From NCBI GenBank assembly GCA_011390955.1, contig JAABRM010000027.1:29081-93080 (forward strand): a DNA stretch of 64,000 bases. Direction: 5' to 3'. The stretch comes from Oscillatoriales cyanobacterium. GTDB lineage: Bacteria > Cyanobacteriota > Cyanobacteriia > Cyanobacteriales > Laspinemataceae. The first letter of the stretch is position 1. Each line of letters begins with the position of its first letter. The position numbers and the translations under genes were made by a program. The notes below the pieces were generated by a model. That model saw only the letters and a list, made by a program, of their open reading frames with translations, did no database searches and was not told the origin of the DNA. Positions 54,193 to 63,739 of the stretch are shown piece by piece.

Positions 54193-54759
54193 TCATTTAA
54201 CAGCAACTCCCAACCAATCTGCTACTACCTTATTTTCAAATATTCCAACTTTTTCTATTAATCGAATCTGATAACTGACCAATTTAGCTATTGTTGAAGA
54301 AATGGGGTTAGCCTTCTGTAAAACTGTAGGGAAATAAGCAATTGATCTATTGATTTGTGGAAACAGTTCAACCAGAGAAAATCCTGAGTAGCTAAAAGTT
54401 CCTTAGCTTTACTTCGTCTCTGTTCAGCACTCCAAATTCCATTAGATGATCCTAAAGTCATTAAATGAAAATCGCTGATTCTCTGGAAAGAAGGCCATAA
54501 CCCGTATTTCTCCCAACATTCATGCCACATGGCAATAATACGAGGAAAATCTGTGCTGAATTTGCGATGCTGATATGAAAATCTTATCAACTCGATGTTT
54601 TATGAACATTCTGATGGAAGCCAATGTGAGAGGTAGTATTTTTGCGTCTTTGCCTAAAGCAGGGATTATCACATCTACAGGCTCACTGGACGATGCCCCC
54701 AATGAAAGCAGGCCAAAAGAAAACAACTCACGAATATTTTTGAATAAAAAATAGGACAC
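54193..54759 (-). pseudogene. Frameshifted gene, glycosyltransferase-like (DUF6492-type?)
   Basis: Three frames join: PVDVIIPALGKDAKILPLTL and ASIRMFIKHRVDKIFIS (54759 to about 54570), then HRKFSTDFPRIIAMWHECWE and SAEQRRSKAKELLATQDFLW (to about 54290), then IAKLVSYQIRLIEKVGIFEN ending at 54193. DVIIPALGKDAKILPLT is reminiscent of the start of GT-A/DUF6492 proteins. At least two frameshifts. Inactive if the sequence is right. Confidence 0.6.
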
Positions 54760-54762
54760 AAC

Positions 54763-55737
54763 TCACCGCAGCGCATTACGATTAGCAATTTTGAATCTGT
54801 TTTTCCATTTATTTAGGTAAATTTTTAACGCTTGTTTGCTCTTTGCAAGGTCACTGACGTTATGGTCTACATAAGCTGCCACATCACTCAACTTCACAAC
54901 TCTCCACAGTATCGTCCCTAAACGCTGTCGCCAGTAAGGTACAAAGCCACCATAATTCCATAAAAAAATCATTTTGATTGTGAAATATGGTTTTCTTACA
55001 AAAAATCCGCTGCTCAAAAGATATTGGGAAAAGAAAAAAAATGGAAACAGAAATTCAAGAAAATTTTTTCTCACTGAATCGAAATATCTAACCGGATTTG
55101 CGCTTATCCCGGCACCCTTAAAAAATTGAATTTCCTTACCAATACAGTTAATCATTCCGCTTTTCAATAGTTCTGAAATTATCGCCCAGTCGCCCGCGAC
55201 ATAGTCATAGCGACTTAACTTTAAGTTCGCCAGATGGGATCTTCTCCAAAGAGAGTAGTAACGCGCATTCGATGCTGGATTTACTAGAAACTTTTCAACT
55301 CGATCCCATTTATCTGGATTCGATATCGTGGTACTTCCTGCGACAGCACCGATTTCACCACTCTGGGTATAGCTTTGACTTATCGAACCAATGTAGCTAA
55401 AATTTTGAGTTAAAAAATTAAAGTTTTCCTCAACGAACAACTCACCCCAACGATCATCAGCGGCTGCCCACATAAAATACTCTCCCACTGCCTCATCCAA
55501 CACAAACTGAAAATTAGCTGTCGCCCCCCGGTTTTCAGTTTGACGAATGTAGCGAATACGCTTATCTTTGGCTGCGTATTCTTGACATATAGCTTCGGTG
55601 CCATCCGTGGACGCATTATCTGAAATGATTAGATCAAAATCCGTAAAAGTTTGTGCTAACAGCGAATCTAATGCTTCTCTTATGAAGGGTTCGCCGTTAT
55701 AAACTGGCATACCGATGCTCACTTTTGGTGTAGTCAT
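54763..55737 (-). CDS. Glycosyltransferase family 2
   Basis: 324 residues. PKVSIGMPVYNGEPFIREAL, DFDLIISDNASTDGTEAICQ and DEAVGEYFMWAAADDRWGEL hold the nucleotide-binding and D-x-D-like residues. Two hydrophobic C-terminal stretches (around FLFPFFFFSQYLLSSGF) suggest membrane association. Its stop lies four bases before the pseudogene. Confidence 0.88.
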   Translation of the reverse strand: MTTPKVSIGMPVYNGEPFIREALDSLLAQTFTDFDLIISDNASTDGTEAICQEYAAKDKRIRYIRQTENRGATANFQFVLDEAVGEYFMWAAADDRWGELFVEENFNFLTQNFSYIGSISQSYTQSGEIGAVAGSTTISNPDKWDRVEKFLVNPASNARYYSLWRRSHLANLKLSRYDYVAGDWAIISELLKSGMINCIGKEIQFFKGAGISANPVRYFDSVRKNFLEFLFPFFFFSQYLLSSGFFVRKPYFTIKMIFLWNYGGFVPYWRQRLGTILWRVVKLSDVAAYVDHNVSDLAKSKQALKIYLNKWKNRFKIANRNALR

Positions 55738-55763
55738 AGTTTTCCTCGTAGATGTTTAGCAAT

Positions 55764-56129
55764 TCAAGTATTTAAGGAACTGACCAAAATTATCTTTGCC
55801 TGTTCCCGTACTCTATTCGCACCCAATATAGCCCTAAAAAAACTACAAAGAGAAGCTAAGGCTAAGGTTACGAGTTGAGGAAACAAGCCTACTGAATTAG
55901 GGAATAACCAACGGATTATAGCTATCATAACGAGAGCAGACATAAGAGGATAGAGCAAATCTTGCCGATACCAACACCATTTCTCAGTTTTGAGGATACG
56001 ACGGTACATGAAATGTACACTGCTCGCAACATAACCATCATTAAGACTAACCCATGCCCAGGCTGCTCCCATTGATCCATAACGAGGAGTCAACCACAAA
56101 ATAGCGGGAATAATGAACGAAACTGCCAC
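55764..56129 (-). pseudogene. C-terminal fragment of a Wzx-type polysaccharide flippase
   Basis: About 121 residues with three or four hydrophobic helices: VSFIIPAILWLTPRYGSMGA, AWAWVSLNDGYVASSVHFMY and a final LFPQLVTLALASLCSFFRAI. This fits the last third of a PST/Wzx transporter. The frame extends a few residues upstream (LGLKINPVA) and then ends; nothing corresponding to the first ~300 residues is present. Export of the polymer would have to rely on another flippase or on the ABC transporter upstream. Confidence 0.75.
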
Positions 56130-56195
56130 AGGATTAATTTTCAGTCCTAGTCTAGTCTAACCATAGACAAGTTGGCTTTGATAGTGAATTTAACG

Positions 56196-56942
56196 TTACT
56201 GGACTCGTTTTAAGTAGCCATCGGGGGCGACGGTAATCAATAGTTTGTGCTGAATGCTTTTATCTATTTCAAATTCGGGGTGGGTTTTGAGATAATCCCA
56301 AACTGCTGTTTTGGGGTTGTTGCCTTTACCCCAAGGTCTGTCAGAAAACATATCATCAGGTAAATCTTCAATTATGGTGTCGAATACCACACAATAGCTG
56401 CCAACTGAAACCAATGGCGCATAGGCTTCTAATTCAGCCAGAACATGATCGTGAGTGTGGTTGCTGTCCAGACAGACTAAGATTTTTTTCTTGTTAGCAG
56501 CTTTCGCTTTTACTTGCTCAATGATTTCAGGGTCAATACTGGAACCTTCAATCATTGAGATGCGCTTAAACATAGGGTGAGCCTCTATAGCCTCTCGATT
56601 GTGCTGACGAATGTCAATATCTAGACCCAATACTTCAGCATCTTGAGGTCCGCCGCAAGCAGCATTAAGTTCTAACATAGAGGCAGAAAAAATCAGCGAT
56701 CCCCCGTGAGCAATGCCAGTCTCGATAATCAGGTCAGGTTGAATTGACCAAATTAACTCTTGCATGGCAATGATATCTTGGGGGTACTGGATAATGGGTC
56801 TTCCTAACCATTCAAAGTGATAAGAATACTTGAGGGATTGAGCATCTTGTATCCATTGCTGTGATACACTTTGCATGTTTTTATTATGAGATTGTTGTTC
56901 AATTTCTTTTGCACAATCTTCTTTAAAATGTTGATAAGTCAT
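56196..56942 (-). CDS. CmcI/cephalosporin-hydroxylase-family protein
   Basis: 248 residues. IQPDLIIETGIAHGGSLIFS is the Rossmann SAM-like motif, followed by KKILVCLDSNHTHDHVLAEL and APLVSVGSYCVVFDTIIEDL. The family, named from CmcI, is fused to or found among sugar O-methyltransferases in polysaccharide loci (SAM and metal dependent). A sugar methyl- or hydroxyl-modifying role is likely. It follows the reductase after five bases. Confidence 0.85.
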   Translation of the reverse strand: MTYQHFKEDCAKEIEQQSHNKNMQSVSQQWIQDAQSLKYSYHFEWLGRPIIQYPQDIIAMQELIWSIQPDLIIETGIAHGGSLIFSASMLELNAACGGPQDAEVLGLDIDIRQHNREAIEAHPMFKRISMIEGSSIDPEIIEQVKAKAANKKKILVCLDSNHTHDHVLAELEAYAPLVSVGSYCVVFDTIIEDLPDDMFSDRPWGKGNNPKTAVWDYLKTHPEFEIDKSIQHKLLITVAPDGYLKRVQ

Positions 56943-56947
56943 CTTTT

Positions 56948-57838
56948 TTAGTTTATATAACTCAAAACATTAATATATTTTTCTAAACTCGTTTCCAAAC
57001 AATATTCAGGATACCAGCCCTTTTCTACAATAGATCCATTACTACCAACCAAAAAAGAATTTGCCTTATTAGAAAAGTGTCCCCTTGATAAAAGAAAGTT
57101 CGGATCTTGATCTAGGATTTTACCAATTTTTTGAATAACCTCCGACAGTTGAATCGGACGCCCTGAACAAATATTAAAAATCCCCGAATCTTGTTGATTT
57201 ATAAGGAAAATCAACCCATCAGCAACCACCTCAACAGGCAGAATGTCACGCCATTGATAAATTTCTATTGCAAAAGGTGGACGTAACCCCAAAAAAGCCT
57301 GGATAATTGAAGGAATTAACCTTTGAGGGCTTTCTCCTAATCCAAAAGGCATAAAAATTCTACCCCAAGCCAAAGACACACCCTTCATAGCGCAAATCTG
57401 TTCAGCCAGACGACGCGCACAATCCTTTGCTACGCCATATAACGTTGTTGGATGACTTGGTGTTTTCTCTTCATGGCAATAGCCAAAAGACCAGTCATAT
57501 TCAGCACAAGACCCAGCCACAACTACCCGTTCTCCTCCTTGTTCTACAAAAGCATGAATTAGTTGAACTGTAGCATCACACCAATTTAAGTTAAGTGGTG
57601 ATGTCCAATATTTTCCATGCTCCGCATACCAAGCCAAGTGCAGCAGATGAGAAGGTTGATATTCTGATATCCACTGATGTTTTTTTTCTTTTAATAAATC
57701 TACTTCAATAAAAGTTACACGAGAGTCTGAGGCAGGAGCAGACCGACCAATCACAAATACTTGATATCCTTGATTTAGCAAAATACTAATGACATGGCGA
57801 CCAATAAAACCAGTAGCTCCGGTAATTGCCACTTTCAA
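56948..57838 (-). CDS. NAD(P)-dependent sugar-nucleotide reductase/epimerase
   Basis: 296 residues, extended SDR: KVAITGATGFIGRHVISILL is the nucleotide motif, PTTLYGVAKDCARR contains the catalytic Tyr-x-x-x-Lys, and FNICSGRPIQLSEVIQKIGK is typical. The start is TTG at 57838: it overlaps the stop of the methyltransferase gene (TTGA), just as other genes here overlap by four bases. A start at 57886 would add 16 non-homologous residues. It likely reduces the 4-keto sugar after C-methylation. Confidence 0.87.
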   Translation of the reverse strand: MKVAITGATGFIGRHVISILLNQGYQVFVIGRSAPASDSRVTFIEVDLLKEKKHQWISEYQPSHLLHLAWYAEHGKYWTSPLNLNWCDATVQLIHAFVEQGGERVVVAGSCAEYDWSFGYCHEEKTPSHPTTLYGVAKDCARRLAEQICAMKGVSLAWGRIFMPFGLGESPQRLIPSIIQAFLGLRPPFAIEIYQWRDILPVEVVADGLIFLINQQDSGIFNICSGRPIQLSEVIQKIGKILDQDPNFLLSRGHFSNKANSFLVGSNGSIVEKGWYPEYCLETSLEKYINVLSYIN

Positions 57839-59064
57839 TGTACTACCTCCATTTGAGGAATCGCTGTTACAAACATCCCTCCCCAATCTCGAATATATTC
57901 AAGTTGAACCATAATTTCTTTTTTTAAATTCCAAGGCAAAATAATTACATAATTCGGTTTAGTATTTTTGATATAGCTTTCGTCCACGATAGGAATGCGA
58001 CTCCCTGGCATAAACTTCCCCTGCTTCGCTGGATTACGATCCACCACAAAAGGAATTAAATCAGGACGAATTCCTGCATAATTCATTAGGGTATTTCCTT
58101 TCGCCGCAGCCCCATAACCTACCACAATCTTGCCTTGCCGCTTTGCTTCCAACAAAAAAGCTAAAAAATCATTCTTGACTTGATTAGCCTTAGTCTGAAA
58201 ATTAACATAATAGTCAGCTTTAGAAATCCCAAGTTGCGACTCTCGATCTAGTAACTCCTTGACGCGATCGCTCACAACTTGTTTCCCATAATCCTGGCGT
58301 TGAGCAAAGACTCTCAAACTACCACCATGAGTGGGGTGTTCTTCCACATCGAAAACACTTAAACCATTAGCAGAAAAGATGTGCTTAACTGCTGTTAGCG
58401 ACAGATAGGAAAAATGCTCGTGATAGATGGTGTCAAATTGGATTTCTTCAATCAATCTCACCAGATGGGGAAACTCAAAGGTTGCTACTCCTTGGGGCTT
58501 AAGCAGTATAGCAAAACCTGCAACAAAATCATTGATATTCGGTACATGGGCTAAGACATTATTGGCAACAGTCAAATCAGCCTGCTTTCCTTGACTGGCC
58601 AGATTTTTAGCCAGGTCAGTCCCAAAAAACTTTTCCACAATGGGGATTCCCTTGCCACGGGCTGCGGCTGCTGTACTAGCAGTCGGTTCAATCCCTAAAC
58701 AGGGAATACCACGACCCTGAACATATTGCAGCAGATAGCCATCATTCGCTGCCACCTCAACTACATAGCTGTCTTGATTAAGCCCAAAACGCTCAACCAT
58801 CTCAGATACATAGCGATCGCAATGAGCCAACCAACTGCTGGAAAACCCACTGAAATAGGCATAGTCAGCATCAAATAGTTCATCCGCTTGAGCAAAATCT
58901 TCAGTCTGCACCAGCCAGCAGGATTCACAAACTAACACCCGCAAAGGAAACCAGCGTTCTGGCGCATGAAGTTTTTCCTCAGTGAGATAAGCATTGGAAG
59001 GTGGAGCAGTTCCTAAATCCACCAATGGTAATTTCAGTTCTGAACCACAGTGACGACATTTCAT
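57835..59064 (-). CDS. NDP-sugar C-methyltransferase, TylCIII-like
   Basis: 409 residues with the three-part layout of TylCIII/TcaB9 enzymes. An N-terminal zinc domain CRHCGSELKLPLVDLGTAPP, with the second pair CESC; a SAM domain VVEVAANDGYLLQYVQGRGI; then DTIYHEHFSYLSLTAVKHIF, which holds the catalytic Tyr/His, and the C-terminal GYGAAAKGNTLMNYAGIRPD. Such enzymes transfer a methyl group to C3 of a 4-keto sugar nucleotide, producing branched sugars. It overlaps rfbC (ATGA) and the reductase (TTGA). Confidence 0.93.
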   Translation of the reverse strand: MKCRHCGSELKLPLVDLGTAPPSNAYLTEEKLHAPERWFPLRVLVCESCWLVQTEDFAQADELFDADYAYFSGFSSSWLAHCDRYVSEMVERFGLNQDSYVVEVAANDGYLLQYVQGRGIPCLGIEPTASTAAAARGKGIPIVEKFFGTDLAKNLASQGKQADLTVANNVLAHVPNINDFVAGFAILLKPQGVATFEFPHLVRLIEEIQFDTIYHEHFSYLSLTAVKHIFSANGLSVFDVEEHPTHGGSLRVFAQRQDYGKQVVSDRVKELLDRESQLGISKADYYVNFQTKANQVKNDFLAFLLEAKRQGKIVVGYGAAAKGNTLMNYAGIRPDLIPFVVDRNPAKQGKFMPGSRIPIVDESYIKNTKPNYVIILPWNLKKEIMVQLEYIRDWGGMFVTAIPQMEVVH

Positions 59065-59612
59065 ATCACAATCCCCCGGAAATCTTCAGACAATAATGGA
59101 TGAGACTCATCACGGGGGGAAACATCAGTCACTTTCAAAGGCCAGGAAATATTCAGCTTAGGGTCCCTATAGCGAATTCCTCCTTCAGATTTCGGCTCAT
59201 AATATGCGGTGTGTAAATATAGCAACTCACTCCCTGCTTCCAAGACTTGAAAACCGTGAGCGCAGCCTTGAGGAATCACCATCATATAGGCATTATCCGC
59301 AGATAGTTCTACTTGATACCACTTCAAGAAAGTAGATGAATCTTGCCGTAAATCCACAGCTACATCCCAAACTCGCCCTTTAAGACAACGGATCAGTTTT
59401 ATTTCAGCATGAGGTGGATATTGAAAGTGCATCCCTCGAATTGCACCAACGGCTTCAGTCCGAGACACATTTACTTGACGAATTGTTTCCCCTTGCAATA
59501 GGGAATCAAGTTCGCGATCGCAAAATGCTCGATAAAAACTTCCCCGTTCATCCTGAAAGGGTGTAGTTTCAACAATATAAACCCCTTGAATTGGCGTAGA
59601 AACAATTTTCAT
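59061..59612 (-). CDS. rfbC: dTDP-4-dehydrorhamnose 3,5-epimerase-like protein (RfbC family)
   Basis: 183 residues from MKIVSTPIQGVYIVETTPFQ. DERGSFYRAFCDREL, RGMHFQYPPHAEIKLIRCLK and GRVWDVAVDLRQDS are the cupin-type epimerase motifs with the catalytic His. The upstream start at 59711 is not supported. It overlaps the methyltransferase gene by four bases. Its substrate in this locus may be a CDP-sugar rather than dTDP, because the partner genes are rfbF/rfbG. Confidence 0.92.
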   Translation of the reverse strand: MKIVSTPIQGVYIVETTPFQDERGSFYRAFCDRELDSLLQGETIRQVNVSRTEAVGAIRGMHFQYPPHAEIKLIRCLKGRVWDVAVDLRQDSSTFLKWYQVELSADNAYMMVIPQGCAHGFQVLEAGSELLYLHTAYYEPKSEGGIRYRDPKLNISWPLKVTDVSPRDESHPLLSEDFRGIVI

Positions 59613-60709
59613 AGGGCATTGACCAAAGTCGATTGGGTTTCTTGATATGCAGCAATTTGGGATAAAGAATATTCCCGCATATCTTGCCCTCGCAACCAAG
59701 CCTGATGCCAATCAACAGTAGCTTGAAGTGCCTGTTTTACAGACCAGGATGGTCGCCATCCTAGCTCAGTCCGAACACGAGTGATATCCAACCTTAATAA
59801 ACCCGCTTCATGGGGATGATTCTCTGAAGCATCTAGTTTAACACCGACATGATTTCCCCAAAGATGAGCCATGATGGTTGCTACCTCACCGACAGTGGCA
59901 TCCCCCTTGGCATCGGGTCCAAAATTCCACGCACAAGCATAACGAGATGCTTCTGCACTCAGAAGTTTTTCTGCCAAGAGTAAATAACCGGAGATTGGTT
60001 CGAGCACGTGCTGCCAAGGACGAACGGCTTGGGGCGATCTTAATTTCACGAATTGTCCCTTTTCAAAAGCCCTTAAGCAATCAGGAACCAGGCGATCTAT
60101 AGCCCAATCACCGCCTCCAATCACGTTACCTGCTCTAGCTGTAGCAACAGCAACCCCATGCTCTAAATAATTATCAGAATTAAAGAACGAATTACGATAG
60201 GCTCCTGTCACCAGTTCAGCACAAGCCTTACTGCTACTGTAGGGGTCATAACCGCCAAGAGGTTCACTTTCACGATATCCCCAAACCGACTCACGATTTT
60301 CATAACATTTATCGGAAGTAATATTAACGACTGCCCGCACTCCCTTGATTTGGCGCACTGCTTCCAGCAAATTAACCGTACCCATAACATTTGTGGCATA
60401 GGTATATACGGGATTTTGGTAAGACTCTCGGACTAATGCCTGCGCTGCAAGATGAAAAACTATTTCTGGTCTAAAATCAGCGATGACTTGCTTTAATCTA
60501 TTCAATTCTCGGATATCTCCGATTTCTGAAGTCATACCCTCTGCGACTCTAGCTAGTTCAAACAAACTAGGCTGCGTAGGAGGTTCTAAAGCATAACCAA
60601 CAACGATAGCCCCCAAGGATTGCAGCCACAAAGCCAACCAACTGCCCTTGAAACCTGTATGCCCTGTGAGGAAAACTCTTTTTCCCTGCCAAAAGCTAGT
60701 CGGATTCAT
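59609..60709 (-). CDS. rfbG: CDP-glucose 4,6-dehydratase
   Basis: 366 residues from [35 protein letters not shown] is the family-specific NAD motif, DPYSSSKACAELVTGAYRNS carries Tyr-x-x-x-Lys, and ATARAGNVIGGGDWA completes the pattern. It makes CDP-4-keto-6-deoxyglucose. The ATG at 60709 overlaps the last base of rfbF; the frame to 60793 is not needed. Confidence 0.95.
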   Translation of the reverse strand: MNPTSFWQGKRVFLTGHTGFKGSWLALWLQSLGAIVVGYALEPPTQPSLFELARVAEGMTSEIGDIRELNRLKQVIADFRPEIVFHLAAQALVRESYQNPVYTYATNVMGTVNLLEAVRQIKGVRAVVNITSDKCYENRESVWGYRESEPLGGYDPYSSSKACAELVTGAYRNSFFNSDNYLEHGVAVATARAGNVIGGGDWAIDRLVPDCLRAFEKGQFVKLRSPQAVRPWQHVLEPISGYLLLAEKLLSAEASRYACAWNFGPDAKGDATVGEVATIMAHLWGNHVGVKLDASENHPHEAGLLRLDITRVRTELGWRPSWSVKQALQATVDWHQAWLRGQDMREYSLSQIAAYQETQSTLVNAL

Positions 60710-61479
60710 TACCACACCTTCCAGGGCGCTTGTCCAGAACGCCACAATTCTTCCAATATATTTCTGTCTCTGAGGGTATCCATTGCCTGCCAAAATCCAT
60801 AGTGATTAAAAGCGGCTAATTGATTTTTACTGGCTATTTCTTGCAAAGGACCTGTTTCCCAACTGGTCATATCCCCTTCGATAAGATCGAATACCTGGGG
60901 TTCCAACACAAAATAGCCACCATTGATCCATCCCCCGTCCCCTTGCGGTTTTTCCTGAAAATTCAATACTCGCCCTTGTGGATCAATATTTAATGCCCCA
61001 TACCGACCAGGTGGTTGTACGGCTGTAATTGTTGCCCATAAGCCGTTTTTCTGATGATAGTTAATTAATTTGCTAATATCAACGTCACTGACTCCATCGC
61101 CATAAGTAAAGCAAAAAGTTTCATTTCCTACATAATCTTTAACTCGTTTCAATCGCCCACCAGTCAGAGTATTTTCCCCTGTATCTACAAGGGTTACTCG
61201 CCAGGGTTCAGTATGTTTATGATGTACTTCCATTTGATTGGATTGCATATCAAAGGTGACATCAGACATGTGTAAAAAGTAGTTAGCAAAATATTCTTTA
61301 ATTACATAGCCTTTATAGCCACAACAAATAATAAAATCATTCACTCCATAAGCGGAGTAACACTTCATAATGTGCCAAAGAATAGGGCGTTCTCCAATCT
61401 CTACCATTGGCTTTGGTTTGAGATGCGTTTCTTCACTCAGGCGAGTGCCATATCCTCCTGCTAGAATAACTGCTTTCAT
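60709..61479 (-). CDS. rfbF: Glucose-1-phosphate cytidylyltransferase
   Basis: 256 residues from [60 protein letters not shown] and [13 protein letters not shown] are characteristic of the CDP-glucose synthase group. It forms CDP-glucose from Glc-1-P and CTP. Overlaps the ABC ATPase gene by four bases and rfbG by one. All active-site segments are intact. Confidence 0.96.
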   Translation of the reverse strand: MKAVILAGGYGTRLSEETHLKPKPMVEIGERPILWHIMKCYSAYGVNDFIICCGYKGYVIKEYFANYFLHMSDVTFDMQSNQMEVHHKHTEPWRVTLVDTGENTLTGGRLKRVKDYVGNETFCFTYGDGVSDVDISKLINYHQKNGLWATITAVQPPGRYGALNIDPQGRVLNFQEKPQGDGGWINGGYFVLEPQVFDLIEGDMTSWETGPLQEIASKNQLAAFNHYGFWQAMDTLRDRNILEELWRSGQAPWKVW

Positions 61480-62744
61480 AGCATTTCTGCAACATTCCAT
61501 TTCAATTGGGGTCTAACAACTCCTGGAATTGGGCCAATGTAGCCATTTCTACCAGGAGTCCCTTCGATTGGATCTTTTACATTAAAAGAAAGTGTATTTT
61601 TTTCGTAAAAATGGACTTTAACCGTTGATTCAAATGAGCTTAAAGCCAAACCTACAAAATAAACTCCCTCATTTAAAAAATTTCCGGGAATCCGACATTC
61701 TGCAATATAATCACCTGGATCCATAATTTTTGCCTCTTGATCTGATGACACGAATGCACAGGTGCCATCCGATTGATAAAAATGAAAATTTGGCACAAAC
61801 TTAATATGAGTTTTTTGAATAATTCTATATTTCATTTGCACTTTGATTGGTTCTTGAATTTGAACCTCTGTAGCCAATTTTTCAAAATCTATTTTATTAA
61901 CAGAACCAGCCAGCAAAACAGCATACTCATCACCAATTGGTTTAGGAAATTTAGTAAAATCAACTGAAGCGGGTGAAGATTCTGGATTATAATAATAAAT
62001 TACTACATCAGAAGTAGAACCCATTTGGGAAATGCGCCCAGCATCAAGCAAAATAGACTTGGGGCAAAGAGATGTAATCATCGGCATACTGTGACTTACG
62101 AATAATACTGTTCGTCCTCCTTTTGCCACTTCCCCCATTTTTCCTAAACACTTTTTTTGAAACTGAGCATCCCCAACAGCAAGAACCTCATCCACAATCA
62201 AAATCTCTGGTTCCAAATGAGCCGCCACTCCAAACGCCAATCTTACATACATCCCTGAAGAATAGCGCTTGACAGGCGTATCAATAAACTTTTCTACCTC
62301 GGCAAATGCCACAATTTCATCAAATTTTCGCTTAATCTCCGCCCTACTCATTCCCAGAATTGCACCACTGAGGTAAATATTCTCCCTACCAGTCAATTCT
62401 GGATGAAACCCAGTTCCCACTTCCAACAGCGAACCCACTCGTCCTCCCAGAATAGCCTCTCCTTTGGTGGGTGGAGTAATTCGGGATAAAATTTTTAATA
62501 AGGTACTTTTTCCCGCACCATTTCGCCCAATAATGCCAACCACTTCACCAGGATAAATATCAAAATTAATATCCTTTAGCGCCCAAAATTCTTCTACCTG
62601 AGATTGACCCAATTTCCCGTGCCAAAGTTTCCGAAAACCCTCAGCTAACTCATCCCGAAGGGTTAGATATCGCTTCTTTTCCTCCGAACGAATACGATAC
62701 ATTTTTCCCAAGTCTCTAACAGAGATAATTGGCTTCATGCTCAT
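61476..62744 (-). CDS. wzt: Polysaccharide ABC transporter ATPase (Wzt/TagH type)
   Basis: 422 residues. [13 protein letters not shown] (Walker A), [11 protein letters not shown] (signature) and [12 protein letters not shown] (Walker B) make a complete ATPase. Residues ~250-422 form a beta-rich extension like the Wzt C-terminal domain, which in characterised systems recognises the polymer's terminal modification. It is directly coupled to the permease gene (2-base gap) and rfbF. Confidence 0.94.
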   Translation of the reverse strand: MSMKPIISVRDLGKMYRIRSEEKKRYLTLRDELAEGFRKLWHGKLGQSQVEEFWALKDINFDIYPGEVVGIIGRNGAGKSTLLKILSRITPPTKGEAILGGRVGSLLEVGTGFHPELTGRENIYLSGAILGMSRAEIKRKFDEIVAFAEVEKFIDTPVKRYSSGMYVRLAFGVAAHLEPEILIVDEVLAVGDAQFQKKCLGKMGEVAKGGRTVLFVSHSMPMITSLCPKSILLDAGRISQMGSTSDVVIYYYNPESSPASVDFTKFPKPIGDEYAVLLAGSVNKIDFEKLATEVQIQEPIKVQMKYRIIQKTHIKFVPNFHFYQSDGTCAFVSSDQEAKIMDPGDYIAECRIPGNFLNEGVYFVGLALSSFESTVKVHFYEKNTLSFNVKDPIEGTPGRNGYIGPIPGVVRPQLKWNVAEML

Positions 62745-62746
62745 TC

Positions 62747-63577
62747 CTAGATAAAATCTGCAAAACTTCGCTCCACCTGCCTGAACACTGTCAAACCAAT
62801 CGCAAACATAACAGCAGAGGCAACTGCACTAATCCCACATCCGATCCAACTAAAACTTCCTTGTCCAGTCACAGCAAAGCGAAATGTCTCAATTAACCCT
62901 GCCATTGGGTTAAGATAGTACCACATACGGAAAGAATCGGGAACAATGCTGACTGGATAGACAATGGGTGAAGCATATAGCCAAATCTGGATGAGAAATG
63001 GGGTGACATAGCGAAAATCTCTATACCTGACATTCAGACTAGCCAATAATGTTCCCATTCCCGCCGCCAATATCATCACCACAAGCATCACAACAGGAAT
63101 TAGCAAGAGACTGGTAGTGGGTCTAAGTCCATATAGATAGGTCAGGGGCAAAAGAATAAACAGGGATACCGCAAAGTCAATCCACGCGGAACCCACTGCC
63201 GCAAAGGGAATTACCAGACGAGGAAAGTAAACTTTGGTAATTAACCTTTCATCCGCAATGATGCTCTCTCCTGCCCTAGTCAGTCCTTGAGAAAATAGCC
63301 CCCATAACACCAATGCTGAGTAAGCAAACACAGCATAAGGGATACCATCGGAGGGAATTTTCGCAAAGCGACCAAAAATCAAAGTAAATATGAGTGTGGT
63401 CATCAATGGCTGCAAGACCACCCAAGCAATGCCGATCGCCGTTTGCTTGTACCTAACACTAACTTCTCTAGCAGCCAAGATATACAGTAAATCACGATAA
63501 TCCCAAAACTCCCGTACTGCCTGCACTAAAGACTGATTGCCTGGACGAATAATAATTTTTCTATCACTGGCTTGCAC
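62747..63577 (-). CDS. wzm: Polysaccharide ABC-2 transporter permease (Wzm type)
   Basis: 276 residues with six hydrophobic helices. An N-terminal amphipathic region, then VSVRYKQTAIGIAWVVLQPL and the C-terminal GLIETFRFAVTGQGSFSW are hallmarks of ABC-2 O-antigen exporters. It is the first gene of the minus-strand operon. With Wzt it would export the completed lipid-linked glycan through the inner membrane. The upstream 120 bases (63580-63700) must hold the operon promoter; no clear motif. Confidence 0.94.
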   Translation of the reverse strand: MQASDRKIIIRPGNQSLVQAVREFWDYRDLLYILAAREVSVRYKQTAIGIAWVVLQPLMTTLIFTLIFGRFAKIPSDGIPYAVFAYSALVLWGLFSQGLTRAGESIIADERLITKVYFPRLVIPFAAVGSAWIDFAVSLFILLPLTYLYGLRPTTSLLLIPVVMLVVMILAAGMGTLLASLNVRYRDFRYVTPFLIQIWLYASPIVYPVSIVPDSFRMWYYLNPMAGLIETFRFAVTGQGSFSWIGCGISAVASAVMFAIGLTVFRQVERSFADFI

Positions 63578-63739
63578 GTCTAAACTCCTCTGGATATGTT
63601 CTTAAAACTGGGGTGTGGGTACATATTACATGGTTATCTTGTTTTGGTCTGGATGAATGGTTAATATTTCAAACTTGCCCATAGATTTTGACCTGAAGCA
63701 AGGATTGATAGCATTTTCGCCCTTTCCCAGTTGCTCCAA

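Noticed and set aside
59613..59711. Longer N-terminus for RfbC
   Set aside because: The extra 33 residues lack family similarity and overlap the end of rfbG; the ATG at 59612 fits the overlap pattern.
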